From positions 61,353-125,352 of the forward strand of contig NBIV01000219.1 in NCBI GenBank assembly GCA_003194525.1: DNA of 64,000 nucleotides, given 5' to 3'. Position 1 is the stretch's first letter, and each line of letters starts with the position of its first letter. This DNA comes from Gracilariopsis chorda. Lineage: Eukaryota; Rhodophyta; Florideophyceae; Gracilariales; Gracilariaceae. The translations under genes were made by a program, and so were the position numbers. Positions 9,346-20,242 of the stretch are shown here, piece after piece. The notes below the pieces were generated by a model that was given only the letters and a program-made list of their open reading frames with translations, had not been told where the DNA came from and made no database searches.

Positions 9346-11450
9346 CATAAAGACTATCCATAACTAACACTACGTCTGCAAAATGTTCTCATTAGAAAAA
9401 GACTATTTAACTGCTTTATAACACAGAAACCGTAAAAGATTACAATAAACATAACGTTTCAGAAATTACTACGTTTTTTACCGACCTGTTTATCCTCAAA
9501 AAACGCGATGGCCAGCATTTTGCTCACTAACGCTTCAAACTTGTTGCACTTGCTTTTCGAAGTAGTCTTGCACTGGCAGCAAGGACTTGACGCTGCATCA
9601 AGCACTCAGACTTTTTTTGATAGTTACGAAGACTTGTGCTTTTAAATTGCAATCTTCTACACTTTCTACTAGCAAATAACGTCCAAAGCTTTTCTTGAAA
9701 TCATCACTTTTATTTCTTTTAATGTGTTAAGATTTTAAAAGGTCTAAAATTCTCTTTCGAATTTCATTTGTGAAAACTGAACACGACAGGGAGAGAAAAT
9801 CGTTTCAGGTTCTGGGAAATATGTTTTAGTCATGACTCTGACTATTCGTAGACACGGTTGTCAATATATCTTTCTGGCCAATATTTTCAAAATGGAAACG
9901 ACAGCTTTTGAGAGTTATATCAACAAATTTATCGATATTATTGAATATCACGTACGCAAGGAGTTTGTTGTAGAAATCGATGTTTCTTTGTCTATGCAAA
10001 AAAACTATCGAGAAAAATAATAAATTTAAATAATTTTCAATATGCAAGCTACACCACTGATGTTAATTTGCAGCAATCCTGCCATCCATTAGGATGTTCT
10101 GAAGAAAGAAAGAAAAAGTTTAGTGGAAAAACTAAGCTTTTTATATTTAACAATATAGTTTCTGTGCTATCGATTGGTTTTGCAATTGGGTGCTCCATTC
10201 AAAACCCTGGATCAGTAGCGAATCTTGATATTATGTATGAACATTTTGAAACTTCTCATGCAGTTGCATTGAATAAAAGAAATTTTGAGAAAAGTACTAT
10301 GGACATTTAATTTTAGGTGATGAGTCCAAAGATTACTAGGCGGTATTTCTGGACAAAGGATGTCAAGGAGCAAAGATATTTTGTAGGTCTATATATCCAG
10401 GAAAGAAGCCAAGGAACGGGTTGCTTAGTTTGAATGTGGAAAATTAAAATAAGAAACTTTCATCGGATCAGATTGTCTTCGAAAATTATTTTGCTCGCTA
10501 GTGCAAGTTGTGTTCTAGTTTATCTTTCAAACTTAGGTGGAACGAAAAACTGTATGAAATAATTTTTAGTTCTTTTCTTGGAATGAAAAACATGCATTTC
10601 ATTTTGCATCCGCTTCAGAATATGTATGAAGGAATTTATGGGCGTGTCGTAAACAGTCCGTTTGCTATAGGGGAGGAATTGGGAAGAATGAGGAGATTGG
10701 CTATTCAGAAATGTCGCGAAAAGAGGCAGCGCCACTTGAACGTTCAGTTTCGTAACATTGCGAGCGATAACAAGACGCTAGATCTTCGTTGTTGATTGGC
10801 GCGTACGTAATTTGCAGTTTTACTTGTGTTTTTAGCTAAATACGCTAGTACTACATTTTTTGATAAGTTTATGCCTAAATAAATTGTTTGCATTACCTGC
10901 AGTGCTGTGCACTACGTTGGCATTAACTCTATATCAACGCAAATTCAAGTTGTTTGCGCTTCAGTTGAGTAGCTGGTTCGTAATCCTAGTAGATACGCAA
11001 ATTCAGGTCATTTCCTTTATCCTGCTCCTTCCGGCAGCCAAGTCAGCACAACGTAGACGCGATGTAAACAGAGACAAGGTTACCGCGGGGCGTTGTAACA
11101 ATGTTTACGAATAGGTGATATATCAGGTACTACTTTCACCATTTCCCGTTCGACAATCCAATTCTACGTTTTACAAGACTCTTGCTTTTCATTCTGGTGC
11201 TTCGTACACGTTTTTGGCTTTTGCATTGACCTACACCATAAAACAGAGCCCAGCGTCTAAATATGTCTATATAATCCCAAACAATGAACTACGACAATTT
11301 TTACGTTGTTTTGGAAGACTCTTCAAAACATCACGCAAATCTGTATCAGCCGTAGTAATGCACATAATAGAGCTTCTTTGTCGTTTTCTAGGACTAGGTA
11401 GCTTGCGTTTTGATCACAAAAGCTAAAAACTAACTTTATGGCTACCTAGC
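9346..11450. other. AT-rich intergenic DNA, no gene recognised
   Basis: Base composition is clearly more AT-rich than on either side. Short open frames (for example 10068-10310 and 10508-10795) have no recognisable motifs and look like chance. The right end grades into the C48-like relic that begins near 11455. Confidence 0.6.
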
Positions 11451-11454
11451 TACA

Positions 11455-11689
11455 GACCTGATTTGAAAACATTGGGCAGTTCAAAATGAACAGTTGTCTT
11501 GATCATGGTACTTTTTATTTCTCTATCTCCACATAGTCATTTCTTTAGAGTTATGATGACAAATTTATTAAACTTATAGAAGGAAAGAAAAGATGAAATA
11601 CCCAGTAAAAACTTGGAAGTGTTCAAGAAGTAGTGTACATTGTAATGATTATTCATGAAGATATACACACGGTTATAGTCTCGTTAATC
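11455..11689 (+). pseudogene. Ulp1/C48-protease-like relic, copy 1, left part
   Basis: In the frame ending at the element A insertion, translated stretches align residue by residue with the minus-strand relic at 17481-19519: IMVLF against IMVPA, then KERKDEIPSKNLEVFKK against KEKKENVPEEDLKVFKK. Several stop codons interrupt it. Element A (TSD TAATC at 11685-11689) inserted just before the codons of the family's His-Trp motif, which is found on the far side of the element at 16652 onward. Confidence 0.65.
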
Positions 11690-11887
11690 TGTACTAGAAT
11701 CATTGTAGTACGAATTTTCACATTGCATTTATTCGAATGGTCGTGAATGTTTGAATTCAGATTCAAACATTCAAGAACGGACGTCTACTGTGGTATAAGA
11801 GGCGAACGTTTAGATTGTTCGAAGTACCAGGAGGGTTAGCCTCCAGTTGTAAAGTCAGTTTAGTTTTGGTAAGAGCCTACTCTTACA
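11690..11887 (+). repeat. 5' LTR of element A
   Basis: 198 bp, begins TGTACTAGAATC and ends CTTACA (TG...CA). It contains a perfect 12-bp inverted repeat with a 4-nt loop: GAATGTTTGAAT at 11745-11756 and its complement at 11761-11772. The 5-bp duplication TAATC precedes it. Confidence 0.95.
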
Positions 11888-11986
11888 TTTGCTAGCATCA
11901 AAGGTACGTTCACAGGAACAAAAAGCGCTTGAAGAATCATAGTTCGTACAAGCCGTAGCCAAAGTGTACCGCAAGAAGAAGAGGGT

Positions 11987-12856
11987 GTGAATGAGGCATC
12001 ACACCTACAGCAGCTCAGCGAAGAGCTTCAAGCGTTGAAGCAATTGGTGCAGACTCAAAGCTCAACGATTGAGACTTTGCAGTCGCAATTGCAGCAGAAC
12101 AATCAGAGGAACGCTTCTGATTCATCCGGTGGATCGCTCAAAGCTCCTCCCGTGCAGACATTTTCGGGAAAGGCGTCTGACAGGACGACGGAAAAGGTGA
12201 CTAGTTTCTTTTACTCTATTAGGAAGTATGGAAAATTATTCAATTACTCAGAGAACAAGATGCTGGACCTTGCCGAATGCCATTTTCAAGATAGAGCGAC
12301 ATCGTGGATGCTGCGTCTAGAAAAAGAAGCTCGAAAGCCATCCAGTCTGGACGAGCTCGAGAGAGCCATGATCGAGGAATTTGTTCCTGCGAATTAGATG
12401 GCCACTGCACGAGTGAAGCTTATGGAGTTTCGTTTGAAGGAGAATAGGTCTATGGATGAGCATATTGCACGATTTGAAGATCTCATAACATTGTGTGGCA
12501 CAAAGAGCAATGAAGCATACATCTATTTCTTTAGTAGTCTTCCGAAGACGTACAAGGGTAAACTTACAGAGAAGTTTCCGACGTCTGAACCGATCGATCG
12601 AACTGGAAGTGTTTCTATGCAGCCAGCATATGACTATGCTAGAACTCTTGAACTGTCATTTAAGCTTGCAGGCGAGTCACAGAGCAGCGCCCAAAAGGAG
12701 CACAGCTCGAGGAAGAATAAGAATAAGGTTGGAAAATACTCCCAGAGTGCAGGGACCTCGAAAGAAGGTTACAGCACTACCAAAGACGGCAACGCTGTAT
12801 CTTGGGGACCAATGAAACGCGGAGAGATTGCTCACTACAGGAGGAATGACAGATGA
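11987..12856 (+). pseudogene. gag of element A, with in-frame stops
   Basis: Capsid-like protein with a Gln-rich coiled coil near the N-terminus, then a retrotransposon gag domain (SGKASDRTTEKVTSFFYSIR, later LEFRLKE-type helices). One frame runs from 11987 to 12856 but is cut by TAG at 12395-12397 between the residues FVPAN and MATARV. After the terminal TGA at 12854 the same frame continues into FKCGKKGWSDPSHSC, a CCHC zinc knuckle whose first Cys position is the stop. Needed for particle assembly; this copy cannot make the full protein without readthrough. Confidence 0.85.
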
Positions 12857-12951
12857 TTCAAGTGCGGCAAGAAAGGATGGAGCGATCCCAGCCACTCTTG
12901 CAGACAAGAACGAGCGGAGGACAAGAGCTTTGATCACCCAAAAAACCAGTA

Positions 12952-15095
12952 ATGCCGCACAACGAGGCGGCGGAAAGAGGCAACTTACAAGAAAAGTCGC
13001 CGTACCTTTCGGCATTGAAGTATGCCGAAGAATACCACTGGATGTACGATGCAATGCTGGCAGGACATCCAGTGAGAACAGTCGTAGATTCGTATGCGTC
13101 TCACAACTTCATGTCAGTAGAAGACGCGAAGAGATTGAATTTGAAGTTGAGGGACGTCACAGGAATAGAGGTTGAACTTGGAGACTCACCGAAGACAAGA
13201 GTACTGGGTAAGACACATGCAGTTTTGAACATCAATGGGTTCATGAGTGAAGAGCCAATTTTGGTCATCAGTATGAAAGAAGAGAGTGTCCTTCCAATAT
13301 TAATAATGGGGAGACCTTGGTTACGAGTGCATAACCCGCTTATTGATTTGAAAACCAACATTCTCAAGGTGAAGCGCAGCAATGGTACTGTGGTAACGAT
13401 AACACCTCGAAGAACCGAGACCAAAACGTCGAACGAGATCTTTCTTAAGCAGATATCGTTGAAGAGGATGTGTAAAGAAGTCAAGAAGGGAAACTGCGAA
13501 CTGTTTGCGGTTCGAGTATCTAAGAACAAAGAGTCGGTTGCGTCAGAGGCAAAGTGCCTTCCTGAGTTTCGAGACGTTCTAGCAGAGTTCGAAGATGTTT
13601 TTAAGGAAGAGTTGCCGGATGAGCTGCCCCCGCCACGCGGAATGGAATTTGAGATTAACCTCATTCCGGGTGCCCAACCTCCTGTCCGACCTGTTATTCG
13701 ACTCTCACCTCGTGAACTACAAGAACTGAAGCGCCAGTTGCAGAAATATCTAGAAAAACGACTTCTAAGACCGTCTTCCTCACCGTACGGAGCTCCAGTA
13801 TTGTTCATCAAAAAGAAGAACGGGGATCTCAGAATGGTTTGTGACTACAGAGCATTGAATAGGATCACTATTACAGATGCAAGTCCTATTCCACTGATCA
13901 ATGACACCATTGACCAGGTGGCAGAAGCTATGATTTTCTCGCAGATTGATTTAATCTGAGATACCATCAGATGAGGCTCAAAGACGAGGACTGTCACAAG
14001 ACGGCTATACGAACACGATATGGATCCTTCGAGTGGAGAGTGCTATGTTTTGGTTTAACTAACGCACCAGCAGCATTTTCGCGTCTGTTAGCACACGTTC
14101 TTCGGGAATTACATGGAGAATGTATGGTTCTTTACTTAGATGACATTCTAATCTACAGTGAGAGCAAAGAAGAGCACAGACGGCATTTGCGAAAGCTGTT
14201 ACATATTTTAAGGAAGCATAAGCTGTACGTCAGACCTAGCAAGAGTAATTTTAGTGCGCCAGAAGTTGACTACCTGGGCTTCAAAATCAACTCGGAAGGA
14301 GTTCATACACAGCAGAGGCTTGTGGAAGCTGTAGAAAAGTGGCCCACTCCGACCTCAGTGAAGGATGTACAGAAGTTCATAGGTCTTGCAAACTTCTACA
14401 GAAAGTTTATGAAAGGTTTTGCGCGAGTTGCGCAACCAATCACCGACTTACTCCGCACGAAGATCTTTAAATGGAGAGATGAACAGAAATATGCGTTTGA
14501 AGAGTTGAAGCGTCGGCTAACAACAGCACCTGTGCTACGTCATCCAACCTTGGAAGAAGTTTTCGTATTGACCACCGATGCGTCAAAGTACGCTGTAGGC
14601 GCAACCTTGGAACAGAAGGGTCAACCTGTTGCATTCCTATCTCATCGACTATCGGAGGCTGAGACAAGGTGGGATACAGGAGACCAGAAATTGTTGGCAA
14701 TTATGATCGCGTTACGAGAATGGTCAGTGTATCTAAAAGATCGCCCATTTATAATACGCACAGATCACGAGCCTATCAAGTACTTGCAGACGAAATCGAA
14801 GCTCTCAGAAAGACAAATGAGATGGCTGGACGAATTACAGTGTTACTCATTCAGAGTGGAGCATCTCAAAGGCTCAAAGAATGGAGCGGCAGATGCCTTG
14901 AGTAGCCTGTATGAATGCCACCCGACATTCAAGGCTCTTCGTTTACACGAGAAGCAATTGCATTTGGCGATTCGAGAGGGTTACGAGAACGATTCTTGGA
15001 CGCAGAACATTCTACTTGTTCTTCGAGATGGTAAGGAACCACCCAACAAGAAAACTGCGATGAACATCAGAAATTATTCCTTCAGGAAGGTCTAA
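12952..15095 (+). pseudogene. protease, reverse transcriptase and RNase H of element A
   Basis: First segment 12952-13959: an aspartic protease whose catalytic triad reads Asp-Ser-Tyr (13087-13095) where the family has Asp-Ser-Gly, then the N-terminal RT fingers (APVLFIKKKNGDLRMVCDYR). A one-base frame change near 13955, inside the conserved SxxDLxxxYHQ block, leads to the second segment 13971-15095. That holds the RT palm with the catalytic YLDD, the connection, and RNase H (TTDASKYAVGA ... RTDHEPIKYL ... GAADALSS). The frame closes at 15095 and continues in another frame toward integrase. The altered triad and the frameshift make it inactive as a polyprotein. Confidence 0.9.
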
Positions 15096-16447
15096 TTTAC
15101 TGGAATGCCAGAGGTACATTAGGGCGTGTAGTTGTTCCAAGATATAGAGATCTTCGAGACACAATAGCGAAAGAGTTCCATCTACCAGGGCATTTTGGTT
15201 GGGAGAAGACATATTTGCTCTGTGCTCAACACTTCTACTGGAAGCGAATGTTCGCAGATATCCAGGAATTTGTCAGAACTTGTCAAGAGTGTTAGTTCAA
15301 CAAAGAGACAAGGGCAATGCAGAGTGGTAAGCTCCAGCCACATCGCGTACCGGATGCCTGTTGGGATGTCGTCTCAATGGATTTTGTGTCAGAGTTTCCG
15401 ATTACTCGAACAGGGAAAGACTCAGTACTTGTTGTCGTTGAGAAACTTTCGAAGAGAGCTATTTTTATTCCGACGAAGAAGACATTGACCTCTATCGAAG
15501 TTGTCCAAATACTGTTCGATCGAGTGTTTTCGAAACATGGTGTGCCTAAGACTATCATTCTGGATAGAGATAAGCTTTTCAAGTCACATTACTTCCAAGA
15601 AATTACCAAAATGATAAGTGTGAACTTGAACATGGCTACCAAGGGACATCCGCAAACGGATGGACAGTCGGAAAACATGATCACAACACTTTCGGCAATG
15701 AGCAGAGGTACTGTACAGAAAACTCCAGAAGATTGGGACTGTGTGTTGAGTGAATTGGAATTTCACTACAACTCGACTCCGAACAAGAGCACAGGAATTT
15801 CTCCGTTTGAAGTTGACTTGGGTCGCGTGCCTGAGTCAGAGCTTTCCAGGACGTTTCCGAAAACGAATTGTGTCTGCCCGGCAGCAGTATACTACTTGGA
15901 AAAGCGACAGGCGTTTTGTTCATTAGCCAAGGGCAATCTTGTAGATGCCATCGCACGGCAGACCTTCTATGCCAACAAGAAACGAAAGCATTTAGCGTTT
16001 AAAGCAGGGGACATGGTGTTGCTGAGGGTAAAGAAGACGAGTGCGTCACAGCAGTCTGGTCTTCCTCAGAACTGGCAACCGAAGTTTATGGGACCATTTG
16101 CCATAAAGGAAGTCATGGGACCAGTGACGTACAAAATTGAACTACCTCCGACGATGAAGAAGGCACATAACGTTTTTCATATCTCCCGATTGAAAAGGTT
16201 CAATCGCAGTGAGGGTGGTCAAAGCTCACTATCGGTAGTGATTGATGCGGAAGGTACTGTGGAACAAGAAGTGATTGCTATTCTTAAGACTCGCAAGCGC
16301 AATCGCAGAAGACAGTACTTGGTACAGTTTGAAGGCGATACTGAGGAAGAAGCAATTTGGATTAACAAGAATGAGTTATCGCACTGTACCGAACTCATCA
16401 AGAAATTTGAAAACTTGCCGCGGTCGTCAAGTCCTAAGAGAGGGTGA
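15096..16447 (+). pseudogene. integrase with chromodomain-like tail, element A
   Basis: The zinc-binding HHCC region lies at about 15170-15295 (HLPGHFG ... TCQEC) and is closed by TAG at 15293-15295. From 15317 the catalytic core is open: Asp in SMDFVSEFP, Asp in ILDRDKLF, Glu in DGQSENM. A GPF/Y module (FMGPFAIKEVMGPVTYKIEL) and then a chromodomain-like tail follow (EQEVIAILKTRKRNRRRQYL to about 16420). Chromodomains in this position define chromoviruses and are known in some families to bind histone marks and steer integration. The tail keeps the strand pattern but lacks some aromatic cage residues, so binding is uncertain. Confidence 0.87.
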
Positions 16448-16448
16448 T
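16435..16448 (+). promoter_or_regulatory. Polypurine tract of element A
   Basis: Purine-rich AAGAGAGGG directly before the 3' LTR, the expected plus-strand primer position. Confidence 0.6.
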
Positions 16449-16646
16449 TGTAATAGAATCATTGTAGTACGAACTTTCACATTGCATTTATTCGAATGGT
16501 CGTGAATGTTTGAATTCAGATTCAAACATTCAAGAACGGACGTCTACTGTGGTATAAGAGGCGAACGTTTAGATTGTTCGAAGTACTAGGAGGGTTAGCC
16601 TCCAGTTGTAAAGTCAGTTTAGTTTTGGTAAGAGCCTACTCTTACA
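16449..16646 (+). repeat. 3' LTR of element A
   Basis: 198 bp, same length as the left copy, with about three substitutions. It carries the same 12-bp inverted repeat (16504-16515 and 16520-16531). TAATC follows at 16647-16651. Confidence 0.95.
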
Positions 16647-16651
16647 TAATC

Positions 16652-16985
16652 ATGTTAAACAGTCATTGGGGTGTATTTGTAGGAAACACATCTTCAATGC
16701 GACACAAAACAGGCATCTTTGAACGGTTTGCTTCGTTGAAAGCTTTATAATGACTGTTGATCGAAGAATTCAAAATGTTTTCTCATTTCTTTTACTTTTA
16801 GTATTGCCGAGGATCAATCGGTACGTGAAATGGTATCAGATAGGACGTACATGCTACAAGTAAAAGTTGCTAAGCGGTAAGGGAACTCGCACATTTTCAT
16901 TTGCTATTTGGTTTCGCCTGCCTCCTTCCTGTGAAACCGAGGAGTGTTGCTTCCGAAGCCCGGGTTTGGCTTCGTGCACTCCTCT
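16652..16985 (+). pseudogene. Ulp1/C48-protease-like relic, copy 1, right part
   Basis: Continues the relic interrupted by element A. The first codons give LNSHWGVFVG, matching ISNSHWGVLVG of the inverse copy; the His-Trp is the hallmark of C48 (Ulp1/SENP, adenain-like) cysteine proteases. Nucleotide similarity to the inverse copy continues through GTTGATCGAAG (16758) and through the stretch around the candidate catalytic Cys (TTTGCTATTTGG, 16902) to about 16980. Stops and frame changes are present. Both copies have GTAGG just after the His-Trp codons, so an intron could explain part of the disruption. Confidence 0.65.
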
Positions 16986-17459
16986 TCGCGAAGCACGGCA
17001 ATCAAATACACCTCCCCTCTCAGAGCATTTCGTGCTATGCAACTCGCAATAGAAAGGATAAAAGTCATCATCTCCACTGGAGTCGCCATACGCCATATCG
17101 TCTTCGCTACCGGTTTCTGCATCGCTTTGAGATAAAGGTCCACTTGAATGCTCTAGGAGGTAGTATGATGAGCTTTTGTAGAACTTGGCTCCCTGGAAGG
17201 GGGGTATGGTCCGAAATATGCATGAAAGACGTACATATTCCCCATTTTTCCGTATATGCTCTTCCCATTCTTGTAGACGGGAGGCTAAAGAGGAGCGAAT
17301 GCCCTCAAACCTCCTTCTCACAACATCATTGGGGCAAAGAAGCTGTTGAGAGGTGTGCGTGTGTATCAGGTCCCGTTCAATTACCCAAAATCTCGCCATT
17401 GGATAGAACTTTGCCCGAAAGTTGGAGCGGCACTGCGACTTGTGCCGCAGACACTGCAA
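16854..17459 (-). CDS. Uncertain ORF, acidic
   Basis: Open frame of 201 codons in the same frame as the ORF upstream of it (17481-18506) and separated from it by one TAG and a few codons. The middle is acidic (SDAETGSEDDMAYGDSSGDD). Its C-terminal third lies antisense to the plus-strand C48 relic and is probably meaningless there. No family recognised. It may be the tail of the decayed gene described at 17481-19519, or chance. Confidence 0.3.
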   Translation of the reverse strand: MQCLRHKSQCRSNFRAKFYPMARFWVIERDLIHTHTSQQLLCPNDVVRRRFEGIRSSLASRLQEWEEHIRKNGEYVRLSCIFRTIPPFQGAKFYKSSSYYLLEHSSGPLSQSDAETGSEDDMAYGDSSGDDDFYPFYCELHSTKCSERGGVFDCRASRRGVHEAKPGLRKQHSSVSQEGGRRNQIANENVRVPLPLSNFYL

Positions 17460-17480
17460 TTTTCTGGTGAGCAGCGCAGA

Positions 17481-19519
17481 CTACCTCGACTTCCTCTTCT
17501 GCAACACTGAGAAGTATTGTAAACCATACAGGTAGCCAAAGTTCTTAGCAATGTAGGCAACCAGTGCAGGGAGGTCAAAGACCTTCTTTAAACCTTTCAG
17601 ATCTGAGACAAGCCTGTCGTTTGACATCGCAAGTTCTTTCTTACACTCACCATCGCCCTGAAGTTTCACGTCAACCCCTGAACGCCTTCCATTGTTTTCA
17701 AATCTCTCTTGGAGGTCTTCCTGAACATCAGTGCATGACCCCGTTTTCTTAGTTCTTCCTTCACACATATTCATTGATGGTAGCTCCATGTGCGGCTTTT
17801 CCTGTATCTGAGCATCAGAACAGGCTGCCAGCTCTATATTCAGCTCTTGAGATTGACCACCATTCTCAGAAGCCTGCTTCTTCTCTTCAATCTGTTTTTC
17901 AGTTTGTGCCTTCACCTCGGAAGGCGCCGCAGTACCCTTCGCTCTTTGTTCAGCTTCAACTTCTACCTGTGCCTGTGCCCGACTGATCGTCTTTGCTGGT
18001 GAATTTCCATCAATTTCCATGTCTACTTCACTACCTTCTCCATTGTGAATCCTTTTCTGCTCCTCTTGTACAACTGATACTCCACCTGCTTCATATTGAC
18101 TTCCAGTTTTCTCATCTAGTGCTCTGTGCACCACCTCAGAGCGCTGTGATACACATCTCTCAATCAATGTGTTCACAATGTCCGCTACAACCAGAGCAGA
18201 ATCAGAAAACTGCACTCGTCGCTTCATGCGAGTCTTCAGAGGTAGACACATCCCACTGCTCTGAACAGAACTTTTGTTCAGCTCATAAACACGCCTTGTT
18301 CGCTGGCTTTCTCGTATAGCACGCGCTTCAGAGTGGCGCGTACCCAAGGGCATTGGCTGAAGATTCGTCTCTCTACAGGGGTCGTTGAAAACATCCACGA
18401 CCTTTCCTTCTCCTGCTTCCCGTTCTCCCAGAACTGTATTCACATCTGTTCCCTCTTCCTTTCCAGCTTCTTCCTTTCCAGTCTGCTTCGCAATGCTCTG
18501 CTCCACGCTTCGTTTCCTACGCTGCCGTTGTTAAACTTCCTTCTTCATGCGAAGGAGTTCTAAACGATGCTCCAACCGGAGCCGTACGACCATTGTTTCA
18601 GTAACAATGTCGGTTTGAAAGAACGCCTTAGCCATGAGTATGTGTAGAATCCGGATTCTAATAGACATCCATCGAATCCTCTCAGTCAAGTCTCGGTTGT
18701 ACCCAGATGCATAGATTCGCTTCGGAATACAGCCGTGGTCTGCACTGAACACGGTGAAAAGGGAAACCACATAGCAACCAGAGCTGTGCAAGTCCTTTTG
18801 TCACTTAACATTTTTTACCTATAGCATGTAGTTCCGCTCCGATATCACCGAACGTAGCACTTAATCTCCTGTGAGGCAAAAGGGAAACAAGAAAGAGAAC
18901 AGTTTCAGGATCCTTCGATCAACAGACATTCCAAGACTACCTCCAAACCAAACCGTTCATCTTTGCGTTCCTCGCGCCGCATTGACAGTTTTCTTCCCTA
19001 CCAAAACACCCCAATGGCTGTTAGAAATGTTCACCGGGATTATAATGGTGTTTATCTCTGCATCAAAATTACCTTTAAAGGTATACATCTTCTTGAAAAC
19101 TTTCAAATCCTCTTCCGGTACGTTTTCCTTCTTTTCCTTGAATGACTTCGATAATCTTGTCAGAATCACTCCAATAGAACATGAGGCAAAAGCTATATGA
19201 ACAGCAGGTACCATGATCAACACAGCAGTTGAGATCAAATTGCTACAAATTTCCGAATTAGGTCTTGAACTGTGTACCAAAAATACCGGTGATGTGTCTT
19301 TGCCTTCTACGATCATTATTCTGGGGATATGGTCCTTGATAACCGCAAAAGAACTTCGAAACTTGCAGGGCCATCGCTAATGCGCATTTGTGTACGATTT
19401 TCAAGATTCTCCCAGAACGACGTAAAGGTTTCATATAGTTCATGTTCTGAAAGAATGTCTACGTAATCAGACGCTTGTGTTTGCTCCATCGCTCTAAGCA
19501 ATAGAACCATACACAACAA
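17481..19519 (-). pseudogene. Ulp1/C48-protease-like gene, copy 2, decayed
   Basis: Reading leftward, a frame near 19519-19316 leads into 19316-18957, which contains INTIIIPVNISNSHWGVLVG, the conserved strand and His-Trp of Ulp1-type cysteine proteases (His codon near 19014). In the same frame at 18791-18531 comes HSSGCYVVSLF, a plausible catalytic Cys segment. Still in that frame, 18506-17481 encodes a 341-residue Glu/Gln/Lys-rich, low-complexity extension. Stops at 18957, 18531 and 17481 separate the pieces although the frame does not change, so this is either point-mutation decay or an intron-containing gene. C48 domains with long tails are common in transposon-encoded proteins (for example KDZ and some MULE elements) as well as in de-SUMOylating enzymes. 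I cannot tell which this was. Confidence 0.6.
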
Positions 19520-19822
19520 ATGTCAGGAAAGGGGATTGAAAAGTAGAGAGAGTCAGAAGTTTTTGAAGGGGTCGTCGAAGGTGTGAAGAAGAACGTAGTA
19601 CCTGACGTATCTGTCATTCTCACACATTTTGACGATGCCGAGCGGTAACTACGACTGAATCTACATGTCATTTACGTTGTGCTGCCTTGGCGGCCGGAGA
19701 GAGCAGGGATAGAGGGATTGCCCTGACTCTGCGGTTCCTACTGGTTGAAATCCAAAATAGGGGCGTATTATTGGCTACAGTAAGATCTCAAGTGGCACGG
19801 GCACTTGTGCAGCTGCAGTTCC

Positions 19823-19919
19823 CCGTGGCACGTTTCCGCTGAGTCTCTCTTATTATTGGTGCAAATGCGCGCTGACTCGCCTACACTATCTACGTCGTGT
19901 AGTTTAGCCCTTTCCCCAG
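19823..19919 (+). promoter_or_regulatory. Homologue of the NLR upstream block, upstream of the BLTP1-like gene
   Basis: Plus-strand match to 5758-5854 read on the minus strand. Core blocks ATTGGTGCAA, TGCGCGCTGA, TCGCCTACAC and TACGTCGTGTAG are conserved in order and spacing. Copia element 1 now separates it from the BLTP1-like start at 25480; without that element the distance would be about 565 bp. Same orientation relative to the gene as at the NLR. The 300 bp before it (19520-19822) hold nothing I recognise. Confidence 0.5.
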
Positions 19920-19961
19920 TGTGACTTGTTCAGGCAGATGCCGGTGGTACGACGGTACAGT

Positions 19962-20242
19962 TGTGAAAACACGTGCAAGAAGCACACGACGCAAGCCGAT
20001 GACGTACAACTGACAAGCGTCGTAGGAGTTTAGAGTACGTGTTTAGTCGATCCCAATAGCCGATAGGTCACCTAGTATCCCTACTTAAGTAAAGCCTACC
20101 CACAAGAGACTCAAGAGGAAGACTCCCGGCAAGGTCTTGTGCCGACTCAGACTATACCACTCCTCAAGTTGTTCACCGGAGAACCCCCCCACACTGCGTA
20201 TACGTGATGGACTTCTCACACTTGAAAGAGGTCCAACCGATA
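19962..20242 (+). repeat. 5' LTR of copia element 1
   Basis: 281 bp, TG...TA termini, preceded by ACAGT. It contains an ATG (20207) in frame with gag, so the gag frame is open across the LTR end. Confidence 0.93.

Larger units (their letters stand above)
11690..16646 (+). mobile_element. Ty3/gypsy element A (4957 bp, both LTRs, decayed)
   Basis: Bounded by 198-bp LTRs and by TAATC target duplications at 11685-11689 and 16647-16651. Internal order is gag, protease, reverse transcriptase, RNase H, integrase, chromodomain-like tail, which is the Ty3/gypsy order. The LTRs differ at about three positions, so insertion was fairly recent. Yet the coding region has in-frame stops (12395, 12856, 15293), a frameshift near 13955, another near 15090 and an altered protease triad. 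It is therefore probably a copy that moved in trans or decayed quickly. No tRNA-type primer site beginning TGG is evident after the left LTR. Confidence 0.93.

Noticed and set aside
13101-13811. 236-codon minus-strand frame in element A
   Set aside because: Antisense to protease and RT with clear motifs on the plus strand; no motifs of its own.
18774-18788. Loss of the catalytic Cys (Cys to Ser) in C48 copy 2
   Set aside because: Both copies conserve a Cys two residues later (GCYV versus ICYL), so the alignment of the catalytic position is uncertain.
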